From the NCBI RefSeq assembly GCF_000786215.1, contig NZ_JROG01000004.1, forward strand, positions 62,001-126,000: 64,000 bases of DNA, given 5' to 3'. Each line of letters starts with the position of its first letter. Position 1 is the stretch's first letter. The notes below the pieces were generated by a model. It was not told the DNA's origin and did no database searches. It saw nothing but the letters and a program-made list of their open reading frames with translations. A program made the position numbers and the translations under genes. This DNA is from Sphingomonas sp. 35-24ZXX. GTDB lineage: Bacteria; Pseudomonadota; Alphaproteobacteria; Sphingomonadales; Sphingomonadaceae. Below, piece by piece: positions 54,421-62,965 of the stretch.

Positions 54421-55643
54421 TGGCCACGCTCGCCCCCACCCGCCTGCTGGATCACCGCGCCGATTTTCCCGGGCTGGTCACGGCCGACGGCAAGCCCTGG
54501 CATTATCTCGATACCGCCGCGACCGCCCAGAAGCCGCGCGCGGTGATCGATGCGATCGCGCGTGCCTATGGTCCCGACTATGCGACAGTCCACCGCGGCG
54601 TCTATGCACGTTCGGCGGACATGACGATCGCCTATGAGAATGCGCGCCGCAAGGCAGCGTCGTTCATCGGCGGGCGCGAGGATGAGACCTTGTTCGTGCG
54701 CGGTGCGACCGAGGGGATCAACCTCGTTGCGCACAGCTGGGGCCTGGCGAACCTCAAGCCTGGCGACCGCATCATGCTCAGCCAGCTCGAGCATCACAGC
54801 AATATCGTGCCTTGGCAGCTGGTGGCTGAGCGCACCGGCGCCGTCATCGATGTCGCGCCGTTGACCGACAATGGCCAGATCGATCTGGACGCGATGCAGG
54901 CGATGCTGACCGAGCGGCACAAGATGGTCGCGCTGGCGCATATCTCCAACGTTCTGGGCAGCGTGCTCGATGCGCGCCGCGCGGCGGATCTGGCGCACAA
55001 TGTCGGCGCGCTGCTGCTGCTCGATGGCTGCCAGGCGGTGCCCCGGCTGCCGGTCGATGTCGCGGCGCTAGGTTGCGATTTCTACGTCTACAGCGCGCAC
55101 AAGCTTTATGGCCCCACCGGAATCGGTGTGCTGTGGGGCAGAGCCGAGCTTCTCGATGCGATGCCGCCTTGGCAGGGCGGCGGCGCGATGATCGACCGAG
55201 TGACCTTTGCGCGCACCACTTATGCTCCGCCGCCGCAGCGGTTCGAGGCGGGCACGCCGCATATCGCAGGCGCGGTCGGACTGGCTGCCGCGATCGATTA
55301 TGTCGAAGCCATCGGCGTCGCGGCGATCCACGCGCATGAATGCGCTTTGGTGGCCGAGGCGCAGGAGGCGCTGGCGGGCATCAATGCGATCCGCGTGTTC
55401 GGGCCCAAAGACAGCGCCGGCATCCTCTCGTTCGAGATGCAGGGGGTGCATCCGCACGATATCGGCACCATATTGGACGAGGCGAACGTCGCGATCCGCG
55501 CAGGGCACCATTGCGCGCAACCGCTGATGGATCATCTCGGTGTGCCCGCTACGGCACGGGCGAGCTTCGGCGTTTACAGCAACAGCGATGACGTTTCCGC
55601 TCTGGTGCGGGGACTGGAACGGGTGCGCAGGATTTTCGGGTGA
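54420..55643 (+). CDS. sufS: cysteine desulphurase SufS
   Basis: A 407-residue class V aminotransferase-fold enzyme. PLP-binding Lys228 is in SAHKLYGPTG, and the persulphide Cys365 is in AGHHCAQPL. It moves sulphur from cysteine to SufE or the scaffold; SufE is not seen in this window. Family features such as LDTAATAQKPRAVIDA and ATEGINLVAHSWG are clear. It follows sufD with one base overlap. Confidence 0.97.
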   Translation: MATLAPTRLLDHRADFPGLVTADGKPWHYLDTAATAQKPRAVIDAIARAYGPDYATVHRGVYARSADMTIAYENARRKAASFIGGREDETLFVRGATEGINLVAHSWGLANLKPGDRIMLSQLEHHSNIVPWQLVAERTGAVIDVAPLTDNGQIDLDAMQAMLTERHKMVALAHISNVLGSVLDARRAADLAHNVGALLLLDGCQAVPRLPVDVAALGCDFYVYSAHKLYGPTGIGVLWGRAELLDAMPPWQGGGAMIDRVTFARTTYAPPPQRFEAGTPHIAGAVGLAAAIDYVEAIGVAAIHAHECALVAEAQEALAGINAIRVFGPKDSAGILSFEMQGVHPHDIGTILDEANVAIRAGHHCAQPLMDHLGVPATARASFGVYSNSDDVSALVRGLERVRRIFG

Positions 55644-56122
55644 TGGACATGGAAGAGACAGGCAAGATCATGGTCGATGAAGTCGAGGCGGTCACCAAGC
55701 CGCCCAAGGCGCGCGTGCAGGATGTAGCCGAGCCCGCCGCATCGGACGAACCGCGCCGCCGCGACTATCTCGACGGCTTCCTCGCCGAAAAGCCGCAGGG
55801 CGTCTCCCCCGGCGAGCCGGGCGGCGCCGTCTATGAAGCGGTGATCGAGACGCTCAAGGGCATCTATGATCCCGAAATCCCGGTGAACATCTACGACCTG
55901 GGGCTGATCTACGGCGTCGAGGTGAATGACGGCCATGCCATCATCACGATGACGCTGACCACGCCGCACTGCCCGGTCGCTGAATCCATGCCCGGAGAAA
56001 TCGAACTCCAGGTGGGCGGCGTGCCCGGTGTCGGCCATGCCGAGGTCAATCTGGTCTGGGACCCGCCGTGGGATCCGGGCAAGATGTCCGATGAGGCCAA
56101 GCTTGAAATGGGAATGTTATGA
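55643..56122 (+). CDS. DUF59/SUF-system Fe-S assembly protein (SufT-like)
   Basis: A 159-residue protein. The first 55 residues are a variable, charged extension; the rest is a DUF59 domain: LKGIYDPEIPVNIYDLGLIYGVEVNDGHAIITMTLTTPHCPVAESMPGEIELQVGGVPGVGHAEVNLVWDPPWDPGKMS with the conserved Cys in THCPVAE-like context. DUF59 proteins in SUF loci help mature Fe-S proteins. The ATG shares one base with the sufS stop (TGATG), and its stop overlaps the sufA start (ATGA). Confidence 0.92.
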   Translation: MDMEETGKIMVDEVEAVTKPPKARVQDVAEPAASDEPRRRDYLDGFLAEKPQGVSPGEPGGAVYEAVIETLKGIYDPEIPVNIYDLGLIYGVEVNDGHAIITMTLTTPHCPVAESMPGEIELQVGGVPGVGHAEVNLVWDPPWDPGKMSDEAKLEMGML

Positions 56123-56475
56123 CCACGACTGCCACCCGCGCCCGTCCTGCCGCGCTGACGCTGACCCCTTCGGCCGAGGCGCGTATCGCGCACCTGATGG
56201 CCAGCGCACCTGCCGGTGCGATCGGCGTGAAGCTCTCTACCCCGCGCCGGGGCTGTTCGGGCCTGGCGTATTCGGTCGATTACGTCACCGAAGAGGCGAA
56301 GTTCGACGAGAAGATCGAGACGCCCGGCGGCACCTTCTATGTCGATGGTGGATCGGTGCTGTACCTGATCGGATCGGTGATGGACTGGGTGGAAGACGAT
56401 TTCACTGCCGGGTTCGTGTTCGCCAACCCCAATGCCAAGGGGGCCTGCGGCTGCGGCGAGAGCTTCACGGTCTGA
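56119..56475 (+). CDS. sufA: A-type iron-sulphur carrier SufA
   Basis: A 118-residue A-type carrier. The three ligand cysteines are in RRGCSGLAY and GACGCGESF at the C-terminus. It takes clusters from the scaffold to target proteins. It is the last gene of the suf operon and converges with the ribB-like gene after 21 bases. Confidence 0.96.
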   Translation: MTTTATRARPAALTLTPSAEARIAHLMASAPAGAIGVKLSTPRRGCSGLAYSVDYVTEEAKFDEKIETPGGTFYVDGGSVLYLIGSVMDWVEDDFTAGFVFANPNAKGACGCGESFTV

Positions 56476-56496
56476 AGCTCCCGCGCTGCAGCGCGA

Positions 56497-57777
56497 TCAT
56501 TCCATCGGGATCGCGCGTTCACCGACAATCGACAGGCCATAGCCGTCGAGCGCTACCAGGCTGTGGTGCGAATTGGTGAGCAGCTCCATCTCGTTGACGC
56601 CCATTTCGGTGAGGATCTGCGCCCCGATGCCGTAATCACGCAGCTCCTCCATGTCGGGCACGGCTTCGCCCGACTTCATGCGCACTGCCTGGCTGAGGCT
56701 GTTGATGCCATGCCGGTTGAGCAGCACCACCAGCCCCGATCCTTCGGCGCCGATGATGTCCATGGCCTTGCCCAGCACCCCCGAACGCGGGCCGGTCTCG
56801 CCGAAAATGTCCGAGAACGGGCTGAGCACATGCATGCGCACCAGCGTCGGCTTGTCGGGATCGACATGCCCCTTCTGCAGCACGATCTGTTCGTTTCTCT
56901 CGGCCTTGTTGTAGAAGACGATCGCCTTCCAGTCGCCGCCATGTTCGCTGGTGAAGCGGGCTTCGGCGCGGCGCTCGACCAGATGGTCGTTGCGGCGGCG
57001 ATAGGCGATCAGGTCGCGGATCGTGCCGATCTTCATGCCATGGATGTGCGCGAATTCGATCAGGTCGTCGAGCCGTGCCATGGTGCCATCGTCGTTCATG
57101 ATCTCGCAGATCACGCCGGAAGGATTGAGGCCGGCCAGCCGCGAGACATCGACCGCAGCTTCGGTGTGGCCTGCGCGGACCAGCACGCCACCATCGCGCG
57201 CCATCAGCGGGAAGACATGGCCCGGCGTCACGATCTCTTCGGGGCCTTTGCTAGGATCGATCGCCACGGTGACGGTGCGCGAACGGTCCGCCGCGCTGAT
57301 TCCGGTGGTGACGCCGGTGCGCGCCTCGATCGAGACGGTGAAGGCGGTTTCGTGCCGCGTGCCGTTCTGCCGCGACATGAGGTTGAGGCCCAGCTGCTCG
57401 ACCCGGTCGCGGGTCATGGCAAGGCAGATCAGGCCGCGGCCGTATTTGGCCATGAAGTTGATCGCATCGGGGGTCGCCATCTGCGCGGGGATGATCAGAT
57501 CGCCCTCGTTCTCGCGGTCCTCGTCATCGACCAGGATGTACATCCGCCCGTTGCGCGCCTCGTTGATGATCTCCTCGGCGGTTGCCATCACCCCTGCGGG
57601 ATCGCGCGACAGATAGCGCTCGAGCTTGCCCAGCGTCTCGGCGGTGGGGTTCCAGTCGGCCTCGCCCAGCTTGCGCAGCGAATTGGCGTGGAGCCCGGCG
57701 GCGCGCGCGAGCCCGGCGCGGCTTTCCTGGCCGGTCTCGATGATTTCGACGATGCGTTCGATCAACTGCGATGACAT
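56497..57777 (-). CDS. ribB: HTH-RibB fusion with degenerate GTP cyclohydrolase II domain
   Basis: A 426-residue protein in three parts. Residues 1-60 look like an XRE-type helix-turn-helix (GLARAAGLHANSLRKLGEADWNPTAETLGKLERYL). Residues 65-270 are 3,4-dihydroxy-2-butanone 4-phosphate synthase, with DDEDRENEGD and HVFPLMARDGG and the later HTEAAVD, so it should form the riboflavin precursor from ribulose 5-phosphate. The last part has the GTP cyclohydrolase II fold outline (LVRMH..., YGIGAQIL...LTNSHHSLVALDGYGLSIV) but lacks the three zinc cysteines (HSEC becomes HVLS; the CDC becomes GPR) and the RQEGRGIGL loop, so cyclohydrolase activity is unlikely. The unusual N-terminus may bind the upstream repeats. 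Confidence 0.9.
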   Translation of the reverse strand: MSSQLIERIVEIIETGQESRAGLARAAGLHANSLRKLGEADWNPTAETLGKLERYLSRDPAGVMATAEEIINEARNGRMYILVDDEDRENEGDLIIPAQMATPDAINFMAKYGRGLICLAMTRDRVEQLGLNLMSRQNGTRHETAFTVSIEARTGVTTGISAADRSRTVTVAIDPSKGPEEIVTPGHVFPLMARDGGVLVRAGHTEAAVDVSRLAGLNPSGVICEIMNDDGTMARLDDLIEFAHIHGMKIGTIRDLIAYRRRNDHLVERRAEARFTSEHGGDWKAIVFYNKAERNEQIVLQKGHVDPDKPTLVRMHVLSPFSDIFGETGPRSGVLGKAMDIIGAEGSGLVVLLNRHGINSLSQAVRMKSGEAVPDMEELRDYGIGAQILTEMGVNEMELLTNSHHSLVALDGYGLSIVGERAIPME

Positions 57778-57804
57778 GGGAATATCCTTTCGGAGATTCC
57801 GATA

Positions 57805-57839
57805 TCACATTACAGTGTGAGTCAAAAGTGAGAAATCAC
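57805..57839. promoter_or_regulatory. four TCAC/GTGA half-sites upstream of the HTH-RibB gene
   Basis: The short stretch between ribB and ribE holds TCACA...TGTGA arms at 57805-57809 and 57816-57820, and GTGA-GAAA-TCAC at 57828-57839, which overlaps the ribE stop. On the minus strand TTGACT (57825-57820) could be a -35 box. This looks like an operator; its use by the HTH domain is inference. Confidence 0.5.
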
Positions 57840-58450
57840 ATCGAAAGCGATTTTGCCTCGTTCATTCGCATCAGATAGCGCGCGAGCACGTCGATCTCCA
57901 GATTGACCGGATCGCCGACTTGCAGATCACCCAGCGTCGTCATCTGCCAGGTGTGCGGGATGATGTTGAGGCCGAAATGTACGCTGCCGTCGGCCTGGTC
58001 GGCATGGCTGTTGACCGTCAGCGACACACCCTCGACGGTGATCGACCCCTTGGCGGCAATATAAGGCGCCAGCGCCTGCGGAGCCGAAATCGTGAAACGG
58101 ATCGAATCGCCTTCGGCTTCCCGTGCCGCCACTATGCCCATGCCGTCGACATGGCCGGTGACGATATGCCCGCCCAGTTCATCGCCGATCTTCAGCGCGC
58201 GCTCGAGGTTCAGCCGGGTGCCCTGCACCCATTGGCCCGCGCTGGTCTTGCTGACGGTTTCGGCCGAGATGTCCACGGTGAACCAGTCATCGCCCTTCGA
58301 GGTCACCGTCAGGCAGGCCCCCGAGCACGCGATCGATGCCCCGATCGCGACGCTCGCCATGTCATAGCCGCAGCGGATCCGCGCATGCAGGTCGCCGCGC
58401 TGTTCGACATGGTCGATCGTGCCGATATCGGTGATGATTCCCGTAAACAT
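57836..58450 (-). CDS. ribE: riboflavin synthase alpha subunit
   Basis: A 204-residue protein with two lumazine-binding repeats. It opens with MFTGIITDIGTI, the family start, and contains SIACSGACLTVTSKGDDWF with the cysteine region, GGHIVTGHVDGMGIV and EGVSLTVNS. It converts two 6,7-dimethyl-8-ribityllumazine molecules to riboflavin. The ATG at 58450 is supported by this N-terminus. It lies 32 bases downstream of ribD and 58 bases upstream of the RibB-type gene. Confidence 0.96.
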   Translation of the reverse strand: MFTGIITDIGTIDHVEQRGDLHARIRCGYDMASVAIGASIACSGACLTVTSKGDDWFTVDISAETVSKTSAGQWVQGTRLNLERALKIGDELGGHIVTGHVDGMGIVAAREAEGDSIRFTISAPQALAPYIAAKGSITVEGVSLTVNSHADQADGSVHFGLNIIPHTWQMTTLGDLQVGDPVNLEIDVLARYLMRMNEAKSLSM

Positions 58451-58482
58451 GGTCGTCCTCGTATCCTTGAAGCGCGGATGCG

Positions 58483-59466
58483 TCAGCGCACCCGCTGGTA
58501 GCTTTCCATCCGGTCGTTGCCAAGCAGCCGTGTGTCTTGAAGCTGCCACCGCCCGTGTGCTCGGGTAAGGTCGGTGAGCCCGATGTCGCCCAGGGCGCCG
58601 CGTCCCTGGCCGATCAGCACGGGCGCGCGGTAAAGCAGCAGCCGGTCGACCATATCCGCTGCCAGAAAGGCCGCAGCAACCTCCGCGCCGCCCTCGACCA
58701 TCAGCCAATCGACCCCATCGAGTGATCCGATATCGTGCGGCGAGCGGATCGCGGTCCAGTCCGGCGGCGCGTCGCCCATCCGGCTGAGCAGCACGCGGCG
58801 CGGCGAGCGGTGCTCCAGCCCCGGGATGCGGACATCCAGCCGGGGCGCATCGGTGCGCAAGGTACCGCCGCCGACGAGGATCGCATCATGATGCGCGCGC
58901 TCCAGATGCGCGTGCGCGCGAGCCTCGTCGCCGGTGATCCAGCGGCTGGTGCCATCGGCCAGGGCGATTTGCCCGTCGAGCGAGGTCGCCAGCTTGAGCG
59001 TCACGAACGGGCGGCCGAGCGTCTGGCGGGTGAGGAACCCGGCGAGGCTGGCCCGTGCCTCGGCCTGCGCGATGCCGGTATCCACCGCGATGCCTGCTGC
59101 ACGCAGCCGCGCGATCCCGTTGCCATTGGTGCGCGGATCGGGGTCCTGCACCGCGATGACGACGCGCGCCACGCCTGCGGCGATCAGCAGGTCGGCGCAG
59201 GCGGGGCCGCGCGCGCTCTGGTGGGCGCAAGGTTCCAGCGTGACATAGGCGGTCGCGCCACGCGCCGCATCACCTGCGGCATCGAGCGTCATCGCTTCGG
59301 CATGCGGTCTGCCGCCCCGGTCGGTCCACCCGCGTCCGATGACGCGGCCATCGTTGACCAGGATGCAACCAACGGCGGGATTGGGGCTGGAGAGCGCCCG
59401 GCCCCGGCCCGCGAGCGCGATGGCCGCGCGCATCCAGTCGGCATCAGACCGCGCGGATGCGATCAC
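58483..59466 (-). CDS. ribD: bifunctional riboflavin biosynthesis protein RibD (deaminase/reductase)
   Basis: A 327-residue protein. The N-terminal deaminase holds the zinc site HAEAMTL with the catalytic Glu and PCAHQSARGPACADLL with two cysteines. The C-terminal reductase holds KLATSLDGQIAL, ILVGGGTLRTDAP and MVEGGAEVAAAFL. It performs the second and third steps from GTP. The start is GTG at 59466, which overlaps the stop of the preceding small gene (GTGA). It leads the riboflavin genes with ribE. Confidence 0.95.
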   Translation of the reverse strand: MIASARSDADWMRAAIALAGRGRALSSPNPAVGCILVNDGRVIGRGWTDRGGRPHAEAMTLDAAGDAARGATAYVTLEPCAHQSARGPACADLLIAAGVARVVIAVQDPDPRTNGNGIARLRAAGIAVDTGIAQAEARASLAGFLTRQTLGRPFVTLKLATSLDGQIALADGTSRWITGDEARAHAHLERAHHDAILVGGGTLRTDAPRLDVRIPGLEHRSPRRVLLSRMGDAPPDWTAIRSPHDIGSLDGVDWLMVEGGAEVAAAFLAADMVDRLLLYRAPVLIGQGRGALGDIGLTDLTRAHGRWQLQDTRLLGNDRMESYQRVR

Positions 59467-59813
59467 TCGGTATCCATGCCCAGCTGTTCGGCCAGGCGGC
59501 GGTACTGCGCCTTGCGCTCTTCCTCGCGCGCCAGCCTTGCAGCCTCGCGCTTTTCCTTGGCTTCCTGATTGGCGACGTTCTCAGCGGCGATCTGCTGGTC
59601 GCTTCGCCCGGGATCGAAGCTTGTCACCCAGGTAACCTCGGGCCGCTTCCATTCGACCTCGAAGCCGGATTCGCCGAAAAACGCGCCGAACACGGCAAAG
59701 GTGCACGCCAGCGACAGCGCCAGAAAGCGCCATTTGTGCTCCTGCTGGTCGAACCAGTAAGCCTTGAGGTCGGCCGCAGCCCGCACCGGCGAAATATCGC
59801 GAAAGAATCCCAT
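59463..59813 (-). CDS. small membrane-anchored protein upstream of ribD
   Basis: A 116-residue protein (start ATG 59813) with one membrane segment (WRFLALSLACTFAVFGAFFG, about 28-47) and a C-terminal Glu/Arg-rich helix (ENVANQEAKEKREAARLAREEERKAQYRRLAEQLG). It is a widespread small type in sphingomonads as far as I recall, but function is unknown. Its stop overlaps the ribD GTG, so they are cotranscribed. Confidence 0.7.
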   Translation of the reverse strand: MGFFRDISPVRAAADLKAYWFDQQEHKWRFLALSLACTFAVFGAFFGESGFEVEWKRPEVTWVTSFDPGRSDQQIAAENVANQEAKEKREAARLAREEERKAQYRRLAEQLGMDTE

Positions 59814-59878
59814 AGCGCCCAAGATAGGCGGCTTTGCCCGTCTTGACCAGTATCGCGGCGGGCAAAGCGTTCAGCCGA

Positions 59879-62800
59879 TCATTTCACCAGCGGCTTGGTG
59901 CCGTCTCCCAGCAGAATGAACGCCGCCCAGTAATAGGGATGCGATGTCAGCGGATCGTCCATCGCGGCGCGCTGGGCATCGGCGAGAGACTTGTTCATCG
60001 CCGTACCCGGGGCCGCCTTGAACAGCGAGGAGATCAGGTTCTCGGTGGCGTTGAAATCGTCCGGAACCGGCCAGTGGCTGGCCAGCACCGAGCGAGCGCC
60101 AGCGCCGACAAAGGCGCGGACAAGGCCATCCAGCGCGAAATTGCCCCCGGTCTCGATCCCCGCCTCGCGCGATGCGGAGACGGTGGCAAGGCCCGCGGTG
60201 TCGCAGGCCGAAAGAATCACCAGATCGGCATCGAGCTTGAGGTCGAAAATCTCCTTGAAGCTCAGCAGCCCGTCGGAACTGGCATCGCCGAACGAGGTGA
60301 CCAGCGCCGGTCGGGCGGGGCATTCGGGGCGTGGCGCGGTGACCAGCCCGTGCGTGGCGAAATGCAGGATGCGGTAATCGTCGAGGTCATCGCGGCCCAG
60401 CAGTGCGGTATCGCTGAAGTTCGACTGGGTGAGGACGTTGGCGCGGCCTGCACCCAGCACGCTTTGCGCGAGCTTGAGCTCGTTGGGCGAGATCGGGTCG
60501 AGCCAGGTGTTGATCGGCCATTCGCAATCGGCCTCGCGGCTGGCAGACGCCAGACGGATGCGCTCGGGCGGGGCGGCGTTCTCGCCGACGCCCAGATAGG
60601 CCTGCTGGCCGCGCGCCGGCGCGATGGTGCGCACATCGGCGAAGGAGCGCGGCGACACCGCGATCGAGAAGCGCCGATCGCGGCCGAACCAGGCCACGCC
60701 GGTAAAGTCGAACGGATCGGAATCGAGCGCGGCAGACCGTTCCAGATAGGCATCGACGCCCTTCTGGTCCTCGACCAGCAGCCCCGGCGGCAGCTGCAGC
60801 AGCGCGCCATCGGGTTCGTAGACAAGATGTTCGATGCCCGCCAGATCCGGGGTCAGGTCGGGGAACAGCGCATCGTACAGCTTGCGCGCCTCGACCACGT
60901 CGAACGGATAGTTGGTGGGCTGGCCGTTCTCGATCACCACAATCGAATCGCGCAGCTTGGCGACGGTCTTGTCGAGATCGGCGCGGGTCAGCGCGATGCT
61001 CACCGTCCGCACCCTGTCGGCGGTGATCAGCTGGCCATAGACCTGCTGGCCGACGAAGCTGACCTTGTAATAGCCCTCGCGCGGGCCGAGCAGCTTCTGC
61101 AGTTCGGGCAGCGTCACCGATGTCGGCGACAACACGCGATATTGCGAATACTGGCCCAGTCGCGATTGCAGCGCGGTCTGTTCGTTCTGCTGGGTGGTCA
61201 GCGATTCGCGCGCCAGGGCGAGCGTCGCGGTGTCCTCGGGGGTGGGCGAGGGCAGGGCCTCGAGCCGCTGGATCTCGGCGCTGGTGCGCGAGATCTCGCG
61301 GGTGCGGGTTACCGCCAGGCGGAACAGCGCCGAGGCCTCGTCATTGCCTTCGGACAGCTCGCGCGCCAGCACCGCCTGCGTCTGCGCAACGCCGGGGCGC
61401 TGCAGCAACTGGCTGGCGTTGAACATCCGCGCGGCGACCGCCGCATCGCTATCGGCCCTCACCGCCAGCTGCGCGAAATAGGGGCCGAGCATTTCCTTCA
61501 TCGTGGCGCGCGCGCTGGGCACGGCCTCGCCCTCGGCCACGATCTCGTCGTACAGCGCGATCGAGCCATCGGCCTCGCCGCGCCGTGCGAGGAACGCTGC
61601 CAGACGCCCCTTGGCGCTGAGCAGCCCGGGCGACTGCGGATAGTTCAGCCGATAGATGTCGAGCGCTTCGGTCAATCCGGCGCGCGCATTGGCGAAATCG
61701 CCGCGCGATTCCTGGATCAGCGCGCGCTGGGTGGCAACTTCCGCGCGCAGCCAGCCGGTCGAGCTGATCCGCCCGTTGCGCACCGCGACGATGGTGTCGA
61801 TGCCCTGCTGCAGCGCGGTCAGCGCGGCATCGCTCTCGCCCGCCAGTCGCAGCGCCGTGCCGCGCAGCAGCAGCGCCTGCCCGTCGAGAATCTGCGCGCG
61901 CTCGGCGCCCGTCAGGCTCGAATCGACACCGCCCAGCCGCTTGAGCCCGGAATTCTCGCGGTTGATGCGATCGGCCAGGATCTTGGTGATCTCGCCCTGC
62001 GACAGCCGGGTTTCGCCGATCATGTCTGTGTCGATCGAGACCGGTCGGTTGAGCACGGTGATCGCCGTCTGCGGATCGCGCTGGTTGATCGCGTCGATCG
62101 CGCGGAAATTGCGGATCATGCGCTGGGTCACGCCGTCGCTGGATGCCACCAGCCGGTCGGCGCGCGCGAACAGTGCCCCTGCGGTGGCAAAATCGCCGAG
62201 GTTCGATTGCTGAAGCGCCTGGTTGGCCAGGAACTCGGCGGTGCGCTCGGTGCTGCCCTGCTCGCGCGCGGCGAGCGTCTCGAAGAACTCGGCCGATTCG
62301 GCATAGGCGCCGTAATTGTTGCGAACATAAGCCTCGACCCGCGCCGATCCCTCGTCGAGCGTGCCGGCCTGGATGCGCGCGAACGCGGCCGGATCGCTGA
62401 CGCTGGTGGTGGCCACGTCCACGGTGCCGACCGCAGCCCGGTCGGTGATCAGCGAGACCAGCGCCAGCTTGAGCGCGGAATCATAGCCCGACAGACCCTC
62501 CGCCACGAACACCGTGTCGCCGCGCACGGCAATATAGACGCGGTAGTCGACCGATGCCTTGGGGTCGCTGCATTCGATCACGGTGGCGCCGCCCACGCCT
62601 TCGACCTCGGTCACCTGCCTAGCGCCGCAGGTCAGCCGGGTGGCGAGCATCTGGAGATAGGCCTCCAGCCGGTCACCCTCGCCGCCGCGCAGCGCATAGA
62701 GCGATGCGACCGGACTGGCGGCATCGCGGCACACCACCCGGTAGCCGCGATCGAACATGCTGGTCAGCACGGCATCGGTCGGCCGGTATTGCGCGGTGCA

Positions 62801-62965
62801 CAGCACGCCTGCGGTTCCGACGCGGAAGCTGTCGCGCAGCGCGATCGACTGTTCGCCCTGCGCATAGGCTGGGGACGCCATGGCCGCAGCCAGCGCCAGC
62901 ATCGCGCACCCGGCCTGCCGGGCGGAGCGCCGCAGGGCGCGGGGCAGAAACGGGGTGCGGATCAT
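59879..62965 (-). CDS. exported CHAT-domain (caspase-like) protein
   Basis: A 1028-residue protein with a signal peptide (hydrophobic core near 18-32, cut near AYAQ-G). Residues about 190-540 form helical repeats like TPR units, and about 540-605 is a coiled coil (TREISRTSAEIQRLEAL...). The C-terminal CHAT domain spans about 620-1020: LHFATHG with His872 and LSACDTA with Cys921 form the expected caspase-type dyad, and a GARSVLASHWPVPD block follows. CHAT proteases are caspase/separase relatives. An exported form next to an adhesin-like gene is unusual to me. Its ATG overlaps the stop of the upstream exoprotein (ATGA). Substrate unknown. Confidence 0.93.
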   Translation of the reverse strand: MIRTPFLPRALRRSARQAGCAMLALAAAMASPAYAQGEQSIALRDSFRVGTAGVLCTAQYRPTDAVLTSMFDRGYRVVCRDAASPVASLYALRGGEGDRLEAYLQMLATRLTCGARQVTEVEGVGGATVIECSDPKASVDYRVYIAVRGDTVFVAEGLSGYDSALKLALVSLITDRAAVGTVDVATTSVSDPAAFARIQAGTLDEGSARVEAYVRNNYGAYAESAEFFETLAAREQGSTERTAEFLANQALQQSNLGDFATAGALFARADRLVASSDGVTQRMIRNFRAIDAINQRDPQTAITVLNRPVSIDTDMIGETRLSQGEITKILADRINRENSGLKRLGGVDSSLTGAERAQILDGQALLLRGTALRLAGESDAALTALQQGIDTIVAVRNGRISSTGWLRAEVATQRALIQESRGDFANARAGLTEALDIYRLNYPQSPGLLSAKGRLAAFLARRGEADGSIALYDEIVAEGEAVPSARATMKEMLGPYFAQLAVRADSDAAVAARMFNASQLLQRPGVAQTQAVLARELSEGNDEASALFRLAVTRTREISRTSAEIQRLEALPSPTPEDTATLALARESLTTQQNEQTALQSRLGQYSQYRVLSPTSVTLPELQKLLGPREGYYKVSFVGQQVYGQLITADRVRTVSIALTRADLDKTVAKLRDSIVVIENGQPTNYPFDVVEARKLYDALFPDLTPDLAGIEHLVYEPDGALLQLPPGLLVEDQKGVDAYLERSAALDSDPFDFTGVAWFGRDRRFSIAVSPRSFADVRTIAPARGQQAYLGVGENAAPPERIRLASASREADCEWPINTWLDPISPNELKLAQSVLGAGRANVLTQSNFSDTALLGRDDLDDYRILHFATHGLVTAPRPECPARPALVTSFGDASSDGLLSFKEIFDLKLDADLVILSACDTAGLATVSASREAGIETGGNFALDGLVRAFVGAGARSVLASHWPVPDDFNATENLISSLFKAAPGTAMNKSLADAQRAAMDDPLTSHPYYWAAFILLGDGTKPLVK

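Noticed and set aside
59814-59878. An FMN riboswitch before the riboflavin genes
   Set aside because: Only about 65 bases separate the first gene from the CHAT gene stop, too short for an RFN element, and no conserved RFN stems were seen there or before ribE and ribB.
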